Shown here: positions 8,173 through 17,448 of the stretch, one piece after another | How positions within the stretch are numbered: the first letter of the stretch is position 1 | Layout: the number at the start of each line of letters is the position of its first letter | Origin: Rhodobacterales bacterium HKCCE3408 | GTDB lineage: Bacteria > Pseudomonadota > Alphaproteobacteria > Rhodobacterales > Rhodobacteraceae | Assembly: GCA_015689705.1 (NCBI GenBank) | Contig: WVSN01000003.1 | Coordinates: 186,001 to 250,000 of the forward strand | Length of the DNA: 64,000 nt | Direction of reading: 5' to 3' | The notes under the pieces: model-generated | What the model was told of the DNA's origin: nothing | Databases searched by the model: none | The model's input: only the letters and a program-made list of their open reading frames with translations | Program-made: the position numbers and the translations under genes

Positions 8173-9631
8173 AGATCCAGGCGATGGCGGCGCCCGCCGC
8201 CGTCAGGGCAGCCGTCACAAGCGCCACGGCGCGGAAGGCCGCAACCGTCGCCTCGGCATGGCCATCGAGGTCCGAGAACGACCCGAAACTCGCGCCGCCG
8301 CCCGCGGCCGCATAGACCGCCCCGGCCAGCGAGCCAAGCGCGGCGACGGCGATCAGACCGGCGACCCGGCTGACCGCGTTGTTGATCCCGGAGGCGGTGC
8401 CCGACCGGCCGTCCGGGGCGGCAGCCATGATCGCGGTCGACAGCGGCGCCACGACAAGCCCCATGCCGAAGCCCATGAATGTCGTCGGCAGCAGCACACC
8501 GAACACGTACGACCCCGAGGCCGCGCCAAGGCCGAGCCCGGCGAAGGCCAGCGCCGTGATCGCCGCGCCGGCCCCGATCAGCCGGCCCGCGCCAAGCCGG
8601 TCGGCGAGCTTTCCGGCCGGCGTCGACAGGGCAGGCAGCAGGACCATCATCGGCGCGAAAGCGACCGAGGCCCAGATCTCGTCGAGGCCCCATCCGGCGA
8701 TCAGCGTCATCGGAAGAAAGAACATGACCGCCGCGAGCGCGAAATAGATCAGCGCCGTCGCCACGTTGGCCGCGGCAAATCCCCGGTCGGCGAACAGGCC
8801 GAGCGGCACCATCGGATGACGGCTCCGCGCCTCCCACAGGAGGAACAGGACGAGGGTGCCGGCGCCGAGAAGCGCAAGCCCCGGCCGCGCGGTTCCATGC
8901 CCTTCCGCCGCCGCTGTCAGGCCGAGCGCGATCAGGCCGAGGCCCGTGGTGACGAGGATCGCGCCGGGCAGGTCGAGCTTCGCCGTGTCGTCGGCCACGT
9001 CCTCGGCCACGGCGCGGGAAATGAGCCAGAGCGCGCCGATGCCGAGCGGCAGGTTGATCGCGAAGAGCCAGCGCCAGATCTCCGGTCCGCCAAGGCTGAG
9101 CGTCACCCCGGCCAGCACCGGGCCGATGGCGGTGGTCAGCGCCGAGGCCGAGGCCCAGATGCCGATGGCGCGCCCGCGATCCTCTTTCGGATAGGCGCGC
9201 GCGATCAGCGCAAGAGAGCCCGGCACCATCATCGCCGCGCCGATGCCCTGCACGACACGCGCGCCGATCATCGTTCCGGCGGTGGGCGCCAGCGCGCAGC
9301 CCATCGAGGCCGCGACGAAGAGCGCGATGCCGGCCGAGAAGATCCGCGCGAGACCGAACCGGTCGCCGAGCGCGCCGCCGAGCAGGATCAGCGCCGAGAG
9401 CGGCAGCAGGTAACCGTTGTTGATCCACTGCGCCGCGGCGAGATTGGCGCCGAGGCTGTCGCGCATGGAGGGCAGGGCGATCGACACGAAGGTCCCGTCG
9501 ATGAAGCCCATCGCCGAGGCGAGGATCGCGGCGGCCAGAACCAGCCGGCGGTCGCCGGACGAACAGAAGCCGGGCACATGGCCCGGCTTCGGAACTTGAG
9601 CGATATCTAGCGGCGGCGCGCCCGAAGGCAC
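8150..9631 (-). CDS. MFS drug/H+ antiporter, DHA2 (EmrB/QacA-like) family
   Basis: 493-residue transporter with about 14 predicted membrane spans, the hallmark of the 14-TMS drug:H+ antiporter family. Motif D-like LDGTF/FIDGTFVSIALPSM occurs in span 1, WINNGYLLPLSALILLGGALGDRFG gives motif A between spans 2 and 3, and motif C-like GIGAAMMVPGSLALI follows. It probably exports a hydrophobic compound using the proton gradient; substrate unknown. The gene starts only 3 bp after the bactofilin stop on the same strand, so it may be the third gene of the M23-bactofilin transcript. The exact start among several candidates in the first 27 residues is not certain. No TetR-type repressor is adjacent. 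Confidence 0.88.
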   Translation of the reverse strand: MPSGAPPLDIAQVPKPGHVPGFCSSGDRRLVLAAAILASAMGFIDGTFVSIALPSMRDSLGANLAAAQWINNGYLLPLSALILLGGALGDRFGLARIFSAGIALFVAASMGCALAPTAGTMIGARVVQGIGAAMMVPGSLALIARAYPKEDRGRAIGIWASASALTTAIGPVLAGVTLSLGGPEIWRWLFAINLPLGIGALWLISRAVAEDVADDTAKLDLPGAILVTTGLGLIALGLTAAAEGHGTARPGLALLGAGTLVLFLLWEARSRHPMVPLGLFADRGFAAANVATALIYFALAAVMFFLPMTLIAGWGLDEIWASVAFAPMMVLLPALSTPAGKLADRLGAGRLIGAGAAITALAFAGLGLGAASGSYVFGVLLPTTFMGFGMGLVVAPLSTAIMAAAPDGRSGTASGINNAVSRVAGLIAVAALGSLAGAVYAAAGGGASFGSFSDLDGHAEATVAAFRAVALVTAALTAAGAAIAWIFIPRPES

Positions 9632-9634
9632 CCG

Positions 9635-10198
9635 TCAGGCCTTGGATTCGGCGGGCTTCGGCGTCGGCGACGGCGAGGACGCGACCGGCTTCGGCTGAGC
9701 CGGAGCCGAGGAGGACTGGCCGCCCGAGGCGAGCGGGTCTTCCTGGCGCTGGACGGAGCCTTCGAAATGAGCGCCCGACTCGATCGCGATGGTCTTGTGG
9801 ATGATGTCGCCCTCGACCTTCGCGGTGGAGGTCAGGCGCACCTTGAGGCCACGAACCTTGCCGATCACGCGGCCGGTCACGACGATGTCGTCGGCCACGA
9901 TCTCGCCCTCGACAGTGGCGCTTTCGCCGACGGTCAGAAGGTGGGCGCGGATGTCGCCCTGGACATGGCCCTCGACCTGGATGTCGCCCGAGGTCCGCAG
10001 GTTGCCGACGACCGTCAGGTCAGCCGACAGAAGCGATGCGGGCGGTTTTGCCTTCGGCGTCGTGGACGGGGAGCTGCTGCTGCCCGAGGATGCCGAGGAC
10101 GTCGACGACGTGCTGGTGCTGCTTGAAGAGGTAATGCCGGAGGAGCTGCTCTCGCCCTGTTTCGGACCGGGTTCATTGATCTTGGATTTAGAAAACAT
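9635..10198 (-). CDS. bacA: Bactofilin
   Basis: Bactofilins polymerise without nucleotide into right-handed beta-helix filaments on the inner face of the membrane and localise cell-wall enzymes. This 187-residue protein has the central bactofilin (DUF583) domain at about residues 58-150, with the repeating valine/glycine pattern of a beta-helix (GNLRTSGDIQVEGHVQGDI). It is flanked by disordered tails: a Ser/Thr-rich N-terminus of more than 40 residues and a Pro/Ser/Lys C-terminus. The ATG lies within the last 11 bp of the upstream M23 peptidase gene, so translation is probably coupled. That linkage fits the known bactofilin-M23 endopeptidase partnership in cell shape control. Confidence 0.95.
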   Translation of the reverse strand: MFSKSKINEPGPKQGESSSSGITSSSSTSTSSTSSASSGSSSSPSTTPKAKPPASLLSADLTVVGNLRTSGDIQVEGHVQGDIRAHLLTVGESATVEGEIVADDIVVTGRVIGKVRGLKVRLTSTAKVEGDIIHKTIAIESGAHFEGSVQRQEDPLASGGQSSSAPAQPKPVASSPSPTPKPAESKA

Positions 10199-11507
10199 CT
10201 TGTCCTGCCCTGATGAAGGTCATCGGATTCGTCGGCCTGCCGTCTCTGCGCACTTCGTAGTGCAGGTGCGGGCCTGTGGATCGTCCGGTGTTCCCCATAT
10301 CACCGATCCTGTCCCCGCGCGAGACCCTTTCCCCCTCGCTCACACGGATACGGGAGAGGTGGGCGTAGCGCGTGGTCAGGCCGAAGGCGTGACGAATTTC
10401 GATCATGTTTCCATAGCCGGATTGCGTCCCGGCGAAGGTCACGACGCCGTCGGCGGTCGCCAGGATCGGCGTGCCCCGGGCGCCGGCAAGATCGGTGCCT
10501 TCGTGCATCCGGCCCGAGCGCGGCCCGAAGGGCGAACTCAGCCGGTAGCTGCCCTGAACCGGGAAGGACACGGGCAGCTGTTCTGCGGCCAGACGGTAGA
10601 CATTGAGATCGTCGAGCACGCCGAAGACCTCGTTGGCACGCAGAGTGAATTCATCGGGGGGCTCGCCGCTCGTCGACATGATCGGCATCAGCGGGCCGCC
10701 CTGGCCGGAATAGCCGCGCCGGACCTGGTCGATGATCTGGTCGGTCGGCAGGCCGGTGGCGTTGAACATTTCCTCGAGGGGCTGCATCGACATCGCGACG
10801 GCCTCCTCGATCTGGCTGAAGATCCGCTCGGACCGGTCGCGGGTGAGCGCGGCTTCGTACTGAAGCTGGTCGACGAGCGCGTAGGCTTCGGCCTCGGAGT
10901 TGTGCGCGGCATCGCGTTCGCCGGCCGTGTCGGCCAGGGCGAGCGCGAGCATGTCGAGCGTCGCCTCGATGTCGCGCTGGCGGCCGGCGGCGGTCCGGAT
11001 CTCTCCGGTCTCGCTTTCAAGCTCGGCCAGGTAGCGGGCGGCCTCGGTCCGGGCCTCGTCCCGCTCGGTCATGGTCCGGCGCAGGGTGCCCTGGATCACG
11101 TCGACCGCAGTCTCCAGTTCGCGGCGGCGCTCCTCGGAGGCCAGCAGGCGCGACTGCATGTCCGACACTTCGCGCATCGCCACGGTAAAGCGTTGTTGCG
11201 CGGCGTGGGCGGCGGCGAGGTTGGCGTCGCGTTCGGCCGAAATCGCGTTCAGCCGCTCGCGGTAGACGATCTGTTCGCGTTCGGCCTGCTGCCGGACCGA
11301 TCCGGCCGAGATCGTGTCGATGAGAAAGATGGATGTGACGATGGTCGTCCAGCCGATGAAGAGCGCCCCGCCGATCAGGATCGTCGCCTGGGTACCCGGC
11401 CGCAGCCGGATGAAGCGCATCCCCTCATCTGATTTGAGGTAGAGCCGCTGCTCGGGCAGGTGCCGGTCGAGTGCCGCGTGGATGCGGTCTTTCAGCCTTG
11501 AAACCAA
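10188..11507 (-). CDS. M23 family metallopeptidase with membrane anchor and coiled coil
   Basis: 439-residue protein. A cytoplasmic basic head of about 40 residues is followed by one membrane span (ATILIGGALFIGWTTIVTSIFLI), a long coiled coil (about 70-240) and a C-terminal LytM/M23 domain (about 320-435). Zinc-site motifs are complete: MHEGTDLAG supplies H and D, and GPHLHYEV supplies the HxH pair. It should cleave peptidoglycan cross-links in the periplasm. The layout matches LmdC/MepM-type endopeptidases encoded next to bactofilin in other alphaproteobacteria, where the short cytoplasmic N-terminus contacts the filament. The next gene, bactofilin, overlaps it by 11 bp. It is probably the first gene of this operon, with 161 bp of upstream leader. 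Confidence 0.92.
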   Translation of the reverse strand: MVSRLKDRIHAALDRHLPEQRLYLKSDEGMRFIRLRPGTQATILIGGALFIGWTTIVTSIFLIDTISAGSVRQQAEREQIVYRERLNAISAERDANLAAAHAAQQRFTVAMREVSDMQSRLLASEERRRELETAVDVIQGTLRRTMTERDEARTEAARYLAELESETGEIRTAAGRQRDIEATLDMLALALADTAGERDAAHNSEAEAYALVDQLQYEAALTRDRSERIFSQIEEAVAMSMQPLEEMFNATGLPTDQIIDQVRRGYSGQGGPLMPIMSTSGEPPDEFTLRANEVFGVLDDLNVYRLAAEQLPVSFPVQGSYRLSSPFGPRSGRMHEGTDLAGARGTPILATADGVVTFAGTQSGYGNMIEIRHAFGLTTRYAHLSRIRVSEGERVSRGDRIGDMGNTGRSTGPHLHYEVRRDGRPTNPMTFIRAGQDVF

Positions 11508-11668
11508 ATTGCTCGGGCCCCGTATCGTTGCACGAAACGCGGCGCCCCGGCGCCGGTCGTCCCTCCGGATTGGGGATAAGCGATCGACGGAGGGGGCTCA
11601 ACGCTTTACTGCCCGAGGGGCCGGATCCGTGCCAAGGCGTGGCAAAATAGGCAAAATTCCGCCGATCT

Positions 11669-12481
11669 TCAGTCCGCGCGCTCCTCGGCGAGCGGCCAGT
11701 AGAAGTCCGGCGGCAGGCCGGCCTCGGCGCGCTTCTCTTCGTTGAACGGCGGCTTCAGCGCGCCGTGGAAATAGCGCCGGACGAGGCTGTGGAAGGCGTC
11801 CTTCGGATCGCTGTCGGCGCGGCCGCACAGGAAGTGAAACCATTTCGCTCCGTAGGCGACGTGGTGGACCTCCTCGGCGTAGATCGTCTCGAGCGCCGCG
11901 ACGGCATCGGCGTCGCCGGCCTTGCGGAAGATCTCGATCATGCCAGGGGTAACGTCGAGACCGCGCGCCTCGAGCACCATCGGCACCACCGCCAGCCGAC
12001 CCATCAGGTCGTCCGCCGTATCCTCGGCCGCGCGCCACATCCCGGCATGGGCGGCAAGCGCGCCGTAATGGCTGCCCATCGCTTCAAGGCAGTCGCACAT
12101 CAGGTTGAAATGCTTCGACTCTTCGTCGGCGGCTTTCACCCAGTCGTCGTAGAATCCGGGCGGCATCGGGACGTCGGTGAAGCGCGCAATGATGTCCCAG
12201 TGAAGGTCGACGGCATTCAGCTCGATATGCGCGACAGCATGCAGAAGCGCGATCCGGCCGGCCTCGGTGCCCGGCCGGCGGCGGGGCACGTCGCGCGGGG
12301 CAAGCAGCTCCGGCCGGTCGGGACGGGCCGGGCGGTCCGGCGGGCGGGCGTTCCCGACAGGCAACCCGCCCTCCATCCATTCTGCCGCGCAACGTCTTGA
12401 AAGGGCGGTCTTCTCGCGCCCGTCTGCGGTGGTCAGAACGGCCACCGCCATCTCGGCGAGGCTGGCGGGCAGTTCGCTCAC
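11669..12481 (-). CDS. DUF455 ferritin-like protein
   Basis: 270-residue protein of the DUF455 (COG2833) family, related to ferritin-like four-helix folds. Potential di-metal ligands are visible as HIE in AVAHIELNAVDLHW, then EESKH and EEVHH, the last two being ExxH motifs. No reaction has been firmly assigned to the family. The chosen start is a GTG at 12481-12479 whose last bases form GTGA with the stop of the upstream peroxiredoxin gene. This 4 bp overlap is typical of translational coupling and gives a family-like N-terminus (SELPASLAEMAV). Pairing with a peroxiredoxin suggests a role linked to oxidative stress, which is inference. Confidence 0.85.
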   Translation of the reverse strand: MSELPASLAEMAVAVLTTADGREKTALSRRCAAEWMEGGLPVGNARPPDRPARPDRPELLAPRDVPRRRPGTEAGRIALLHAVAHIELNAVDLHWDIIARFTDVPMPPGFYDDWVKAADEESKHFNLMCDCLEAMGSHYGALAAHAGMWRAAEDTADDLMGRLAVVPMVLEARGLDVTPGMIEIFRKAGDADAVAALETIYAEEVHHVAYGAKWFHFLCGRADSDPKDAFHSLVRRYFHGALKPPFNEEKRAEAGLPPDFYWPLAEERAD

Positions 12482-12948
12482 GCCGCCTGCACGGCCTTCA
12501 GGACCTCCTCGGCATGGCCCGGAACTTTCACCTTCCGCCACGCCTGAAGGATCTTGCCGTCCTCGCCGATCAGGAAGGTCGAGCGCTCGATCCCCATGTA
12601 TTTCTTGCCGTACATGCTTTTCTCGGCCCAGGTGCCGTAACGCTCGCAGACGTCGGATTCCTCGTCGGAGACCAGGATCACGCCGAGATCGTGCTTGGCG
12701 ATGAACTTGTCGTGCTTGGCGACGCTGTCCTTGGAAATGCCGACGACGACCGCGCCCGCGGCGTCGAATTCCTTGGCAAGCCCGGTGAAGGCGATAGCTT
12801 CCTTCGTGCAGCCCGAGGTGTCGTCCTTGGGATAGAAGTACAGGACCACCTTCTTCGGCCTCAGCGAGGACAGCGTCAGGTCACCGCCGCCGTCGCGGGG
12901 AAGTGTGAAATCGGGGGCGTCCGCGCCGGGTTCGAGCATGGGTGTCAT
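12478..12948 (-). CDS. bcp: Thioredoxin-dependent peroxiredoxin, BCP/PrxQ type
   Basis: 156-residue peroxidase of the AhpC/TSA fold that reduces hydroperoxides in the cytoplasm. The peroxidatic cysteine is C47 in DDTSGCTKEA. The classical resolving cysteine five residues later is missing (I52); the only other cysteine is C101 in ESDVCERYG. Catalysis may therefore follow the 1-Cys route or use C101 as an atypical resolver. Conserved FYPKDDT and the arginine-containing ERSTF segment support the family. An alternative start at M4 is possible because the ribosome binding site is weak. The gene is translationally coupled to the downstream DUF455 gene through a GTGA overlap. Confidence 0.92.
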   Translation of the reverse strand: MTPMLEPGADAPDFTLPRDGGGDLTLSSLRPKKVVLYFYPKDDTSGCTKEAIAFTGLAKEFDAAGAVVVGISKDSVAKHDKFIAKHDLGVILVSDEESDVCERYGTWAEKSMYGKKYMGIERSTFLIGEDGKILQAWRKVKVPGHAEEVLKAVQAA

Positions 12949-13027
12949 CCATTCGTGGCTGTGTTGGCGGTTTGCAAGCTAGGCGAATTCGGGCGAAGAT
13001 AAAGTCCCGTGTCAGGGCAAGGGCAGC

Positions 13028-16000
13028 ATGGCCGAAGACGGGCAGGCAGAGGCAGGCGGAGAGGAGGGCGCGGAGGATCGCAGCCTTCCCGTCGTCGTGC
13101 CGCAGCCGAAACGGCGCCGTGGCCTGAAGATCGCCATCAAGATCGTTGAAATCGCGGGATTTCTCGTCCTCGTGCCGATCCTGTTCGGGATCATCGCGAT
13201 TTTCGCCGCGACCGACAACCGGGTGCGCCTGCCGCAGGCGGTCGAGAGCCGTATCGCCGCCGGGATGAACGGGGCGATGCAGGCCGGCCGGATCGGCGTC
13301 GAGGAGATCGCGATCGCGTTGCCCGATCGCGGCTTCACGCCCGAGATCGTCCTGAGCGGCGTTCAGCTGCGCGACGAACAGGGCCTGCGCGCCTACCTGC
13401 CGGAAGTCTCCGTCGTGCTGAACGGCGGTGCGCTCCTGACCGGGGAGGTTCGGCCCCGCCGGGTCCGGCTCGACGGCGCGGGGATGCGTCTCAGCCGCGA
13501 CCGGGACGGGGTGATCGACCTCGCGCTCAGCGCCGATCCCGATGCCGCCGACCGGGGCATCACCGAGGCGCTCGCCCGGATCGACGCGCTCTTCGGCGAG
13601 CCCGCCTTTTCGGAACTGGAGGAGATCTCCGGCACCGGGCTCGTCGTCCTGATGGCGGATGCCGTCACCGGGCAGATCATCCGCTCGCAGGACGCCGAGA
13701 TGCGGCTCGAACGCAAGGGCGCGGCGCTTACCCTGACGCTTTCGGGATCGGTCACTGCCAGCCGGGACGCCCGCATCGACATCGCGATCACCCGGAACCC
13801 AAGGCTCGGCCGCAACGATCTTCTCTTCGCCTTCGAGAACCTCGCCGCCCGCGATCTCGCCACGGCGAGCCCTGCACTGGCCTGGCTCGATCTGATGCGC
13901 GCGCCGATTTCGGGCCGGCTGGTCGCGCAGGTTTCCGATGCCGGCACCGTCGGCGATTTCGAGGGACAGCTGGATATCGGGCCAGGTGCGATCACGCCGC
14001 GCGCGGGCGCCGAGCCGATCCCGCTCGCCCGGCTCGCTGCTGATCTGGCCTATGATGCCGGCACGCGGTCGCTTCGCTTCGACAGCTTCGATCTGGCGTC
14101 CGCGCCGCTCAGCTTCAGCGCCGCCGCGACCGCTGCGATCAGCGAGGACGGGCGCGAGATCGTCGGCCAGCTATCGCTGTCGGAACTCACCGCCGCGCCG
14201 GCCGACCTGTTCGAGGAAGCGCTGCATTTCGAGGGCGGCGCGGCCGATCTGCGCCTGATCCTGCGGCCCGATCTCGACCTGACGATCGGGCAGGCGGTCC
14301 TGTTCGACGACGATCTGCGCGTGCGTGTCTCGGGCGATATCGTGGCCGGCGACGACGGCCTGGTTACCCGTCTTGACGCCCAGATCCCGGAACTGTCGCT
14401 CGACCAGGTCCTGCCGTACTGGCCCGCTTTCGTCATCCCTGGAACGCGCGACTGGGTGACCGAGAACCTCGCCCGCGGCGAGATCACGGGGTTCGCTGCC
14501 GCGCTGCGCACCGGACCGCAGGGCCGGACCCAGTCTATCCGCTTCGATTTCGACGGGCTGGAACTGGCGCCGCTGCCCGGCCTGCCGCCCATCACCGATG
14601 GCCGGGGCTTCGTCTCGGCCGAAGGCACGCGGTTCGTCCTGAGCCTGACCGGCGGCGAGATCGTCGCGCCGGGCGGCGGCACGCTCGATCTGACCGGCTC
14701 CAGCCTTGTGATCGGGGACACACGGCCGCGCAACCCGGATGCCGTCTTCGATCTCGCCGTCGCGGGCCCCATCGAGACCGTGGGCGCGCTGCTGGCCCTG
14801 CCGCCCGTGAACCTGCTCGCCGAGAGCCCGCTCGATCCCGCGACGCTGGCCACCGGACGGGCCGAGGCCGACGTTGCGCTCTCCATGACTTTCCGCCGCG
14901 TGATCCCGCGCGACGAGATCGGCTTCAGCGCCACCGGCACGCTCAGTGACGTGCGCTCCGACACGCTCGTTCCCGGGCGGGAGCTGCGCGCGCGCCGGCT
15001 GGATCTCGAGGTAACGCCACAGGAGGTCGGCATCTCGGGACGGGCCAGCATCGACGGCGTCGCCGTCTCGGGCCGCTGGTCGCAGCCGATGGGCACGGGC
15101 GAGCCGCAGGACAGCCGCGCCGAGGGGCGGCTGACGGTCAGTGCGGACACGCTCGCCGCCTTCGGGGTCAATCTCCCGCCCGGGACGGTGACCGGGTCGG
15201 GCGGCGCGGATTTCGTTCTCGACATCCCGCGCGGCGCGCCGCCGTCCCTTGCCCTGTCCTCCGATCTCTCCGGGATCGGCCTGTCAGTGCCCGCGATCGG
15301 GTACGCGCTCGGGCTCGAGGCGACCGGCACGCTTTCCGCCGAGATCACCCTTGGCCCGACGCCGGAGGTGCCGAGCCTCACTCTCGACGCTCCGGGCCTC
15401 GATCTCGCGGCCAGCGTGTCGCTGAGGCCGGAGGGCGGCGGGCTCGACGCGCTCAGCTTCTCGCGTGCGCGGATCGGCGACTGGGCCGACCTCAGCGGTG
15501 CGCTGACCGGCCGCGGCCCGGGGGCGCCGCCCGGCGTCAGGATCGACGGCGGCACGATCGACCTCCGCCGGCTGCCGAGCCTGGCGGGCGGCGATGGCGG
15601 CGGACCGATCTCGGGCCGGCTCGATCGGCTCGTGCTGACGGAAGGACTCGCGCTGACCGGTCTCGCGGCCGATCTCGCGCCCGGTCTCGCCGGCAACTTC
15701 CAGGGCCGGGTGAATGGCGGCGCGGCGATCCGCGGCAGCCTCGTCCGCGCCCCTCAGGGCCTCGGCCTGCGCGTCGCGGCCGACGATGCCGGCGCCGTCC
15801 TGCGCTCGGCCGGGCTGTTCCAGAACGGGTATGGCGGGGCGCTGTCGCTGAGCCTCAATCCGACCGGCGAACCCGGCACCTATGACGGCCTGCTGACGGT
15901 CGATGGCGCGCGCGTCCGCGACGCGCCGGCCATGGCCGAGCTTCTGAACGCCGTCTCTGTCGTCGGCCTGATCGACCAGCTCGGCGGCGAGGGGATCAAT

Positions 16001-16336
16001 CTCGGCGAGATCGACGCCCGGTTCCGCGTCACGCCCCGCGCCATCTACCTGACCGAAGGCTCCGCCATCGGCCCGGCCATCGGCATTTCCATGGACGGGG
16101 TCTATGACATCGGCGCGCAACGCTACGACATGCAGGGCGTGGTCTCGCCGATCTATTTCCTGAACGGCGCGGCGGGCGCGCTGTTCGCCCCCCGGCGCGA
16201 AGGGCTGTTCGGCGTGTCTTACCGGATGACCGGAACGGGGGACGAGACCAATGTCAGCGTGAATCCGCTGTCGATCTTGACGCCCGGTATCTTCCGCGAG
16301 ATTTTCCGCCGCCCACCGCCGGACGTATCGCAGTAG
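13028..16336 (+). CDS. Large AsmA-like / YhdP-type envelope protein (DUF3971)
   Basis: 1102-residue protein with a short cytoplasmic head, a single N-terminal membrane span (about residues 39-61) and a very long periplasmic region rich in alternating beta strands. The C-terminal part (DGVYDIGAQRYDMQGVVSP to NPLSILTPGIFREIF) is the typical AsmA_2/DUF3971 ending. AsmA/YhdP/TamB proteins form groove-shaped bridges that carry phospholipid between inner and outer membranes; assignment of that role here rests on family resemblance. The gene is divergent from the peroxiredoxin, and its TAG is followed without any gap by the ATG of queA, so they form one transcript. Length is near that of other members. 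Confidence 0.85.
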   Translation: MAEDGQAEAGGEEGAEDRSLPVVVPQPKRRRGLKIAIKIVEIAGFLVLVPILFGIIAIFAATDNRVRLPQAVESRIAAGMNGAMQAGRIGVEEIAIALPDRGFTPEIVLSGVQLRDEQGLRAYLPEVSVVLNGGALLTGEVRPRRVRLDGAGMRLSRDRDGVIDLALSADPDAADRGITEALARIDALFGEPAFSELEEISGTGLVVLMADAVTGQIIRSQDAEMRLERKGAALTLTLSGSVTASRDARIDIAITRNPRLGRNDLLFAFENLAARDLATASPALAWLDLMRAPISGRLVAQVSDAGTVGDFEGQLDIGPGAITPRAGAEPIPLARLAADLAYDAGTRSLRFDSFDLASAPLSFSAAATAAISEDGREIVGQLSLSELTAAPADLFEEALHFEGGAADLRLILRPDLDLTIGQAVLFDDDLRVRVSGDIVAGDDGLVTRLDAQIPELSLDQVLPYWPAFVIPGTRDWVTENLARGEITGFAAALRTGPQGRTQSIRFDFDGLELAPLPGLPPITDGRGFVSAEGTRFVLSLTGGEIVAPGGGTLDLTGSSLVIGDTRPRNPDAVFDLAVAGPIETVGALLALPPVNLLAESPLDPATLATGRAEADVALSMTFRRVIPRDEIGFSATGTLSDVRSDTLVPGRELRARRLDLEVTPQEVGISGRASIDGVAVSGRWSQPMGTGEPQDSRAEGRLTVSADTLAAFGVNLPPGTVTGSGGADFVLDIPRGAPPSLALSSDLSGIGLSVPAIGYALGLEATGTLSAEITLGPTPEVPSLTLDAPGLDLAASVSLRPEGGGLDALSFSRARIGDWADLSGALTGRGPGAPPGVRIDGGTIDLRRLPSLAGGDGGGPISGRLDRLVLTEGLALTGLAADLAPGLAGNFQGRVNGGAAIRGSLVRAPQGLGLRVAADDAGAVLRSAGLFQNGYGGALSLSLNPTGEPGTYDGLLTVDGARVRDAPAMAELLNAVSVVGLIDQLGGEGINLGEIDARFRVTPRAIYLTEGSAIGPAIGISMDGVYDIGAQRYDMQGVVSPIYFLNGAAGALFAPRREGLFGVSYRMTGTGDETNVSVNPLSILTPGIFREIFRRPPPDVSQ

Positions 16337-17395
16337 ATGAAACTTTCCGATTTCGACTTCGATCTGCCTGAAGCGCTGATCGCCACACGGCCCGCGCGCC
16401 CGCGGTCGTCCGCGCGGCTGCTGCTGGCCGAGGGCGACACGATTGTCGACCGGCACGTCCGTGATCTGCCTGATATCCTTCTGCCCGGCGACCGGCTGGT
16501 GCTGAACGATACCAAGGTCATCCCGGCGCGGCTGACGGGCGAGCGGCTCCGCCTGTCCGAACAGGGGCCGGTCAGCGCGAAGATCGAGATCACGCTGCTC
16601 GAGCCGCATGACGACGGGACCTGGGAGGCGCTGGCCAAGCCGTTGCGCAAGCTCCGCCCCGGCGAGACAGTCAGCTTTCCCGGCGGCCTGGCCGCCACCG
16701 TCGACCGGATGGAGCCCGAGCTCCGCCTGCGGTTCAACATGGAGGGCGCTGCGTTCGAGGCGGCGCTCGACCGCACCGGGCAGATGCCGCTGCCGCCCTA
16801 TATCGCCGGACGCCGCGCCGTGGATGCCCGCGACCGCACCGACTACCAGACCGTCTGGGCGAAGAATACCGGCGCCGTCGCGGCCCCGACCGCCTCGCTT
16901 CATTTCGACGAGCCGCTGCTGGACCGCCTGCGCCAGCGCGGCGTCGACATGACATTCGTCACGCTCCATGTGGGCGCGGGTACCTTCCTGCCGGTCACCG
17001 TCGACGATATCGCGGACCACAAGATGCACGAGGAGGTCGGCCAGATCACCCGGGAGGCCGCGGCCGAGATCAACGCGACCCGGGCCGCCGGTGGCCGGAT
17101 CATCCCCGTCGGCACGACCGCGATGCGCCTGATCGAAACCGCGGCCGACGACGATGGCACCTTGCCGGCCTGGTCCGGGGCAACCGACATCTTCATCACG
17201 CCGGGCTACCGGCTCAAGATCACCGATGCGCTGATGACCAATTTCCACCTGCCGAAATCGACGCTTATGATGCTCGTCTCGGCGGTCATGGGGCCGGAGC
17301 GAATCCGCGAGATTTACGCGCATGCCATCGCGCGGGAGTATCGATTCTTTTCCTATGGTGACGCATCGCTCTTGATCCCGTCGCTTCGGGGATAG
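16337..17395 (+). CDS. queA: S-adenosylmethionine:tRNA ribosyltransferase-isomerase
   Basis: QueA transfers and isomerises the ribosyl group of SAM onto preQ1 at position 34 of tRNAs with GUN anticodons, giving epoxyqueuosine. The 352-residue protein carries the characteristic [37 protein letters not shown] and THVGAGTF-like (LHVGAGTF) blocks, and ends with [15 protein letters not shown]. The ATG abuts the stop codon of the AsmA-like gene, and no separate ribosome binding site is obvious, so it probably depends on re-initiation. Its pathway partners tgt and gluQ are elsewhere in this window rather than adjacent. Confidence 0.97.
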   Translation: MKLSDFDFDLPEALIATRPARPRSSARLLLAEGDTIVDRHVRDLPDILLPGDRLVLNDTKVIPARLTGERLRLSEQGPVSAKIEITLLEPHDDGTWEALAKPLRKLRPGETVSFPGGLAATVDRMEPELRLRFNMEGAAFEAALDRTGQMPLPPYIAGRRAVDARDRTDYQTVWAKNTGAVAAPTASLHFDEPLLDRLRQRGVDMTFVTLHVGAGTFLPVTVDDIADHKMHEEVGQITREAAAEINATRAAGGRIIPVGTTAMRLIETAADDDGTLPAWSGATDIFITPGYRLKITDALMTNFHLPKSTLMMLVSAVMGPERIREIYAHAIAREYRFFSYGDASLLIPSLRG

Positions 17396-17448
17396 AGAGG
17401 GGCACCAGCGCGGCGCAGATTTGCGTCGGTCAGACAGGGGCACGCGCC

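Noticed and set aside
8120-9610. Plus-strand 496-codon frame across the MFS gene
   Set aside because: Arg/Gly/Glu-rich nonsense composition; the minus strand shows a clear 14-span transporter.
11607-11635. Sigma54-like TGGCACG with a downstream GC before the M23 gene
   Set aside because: The GG-N10-GC core fits but the -12 element reads CGGC instead of TTGC, and no activator or logical context supports it.
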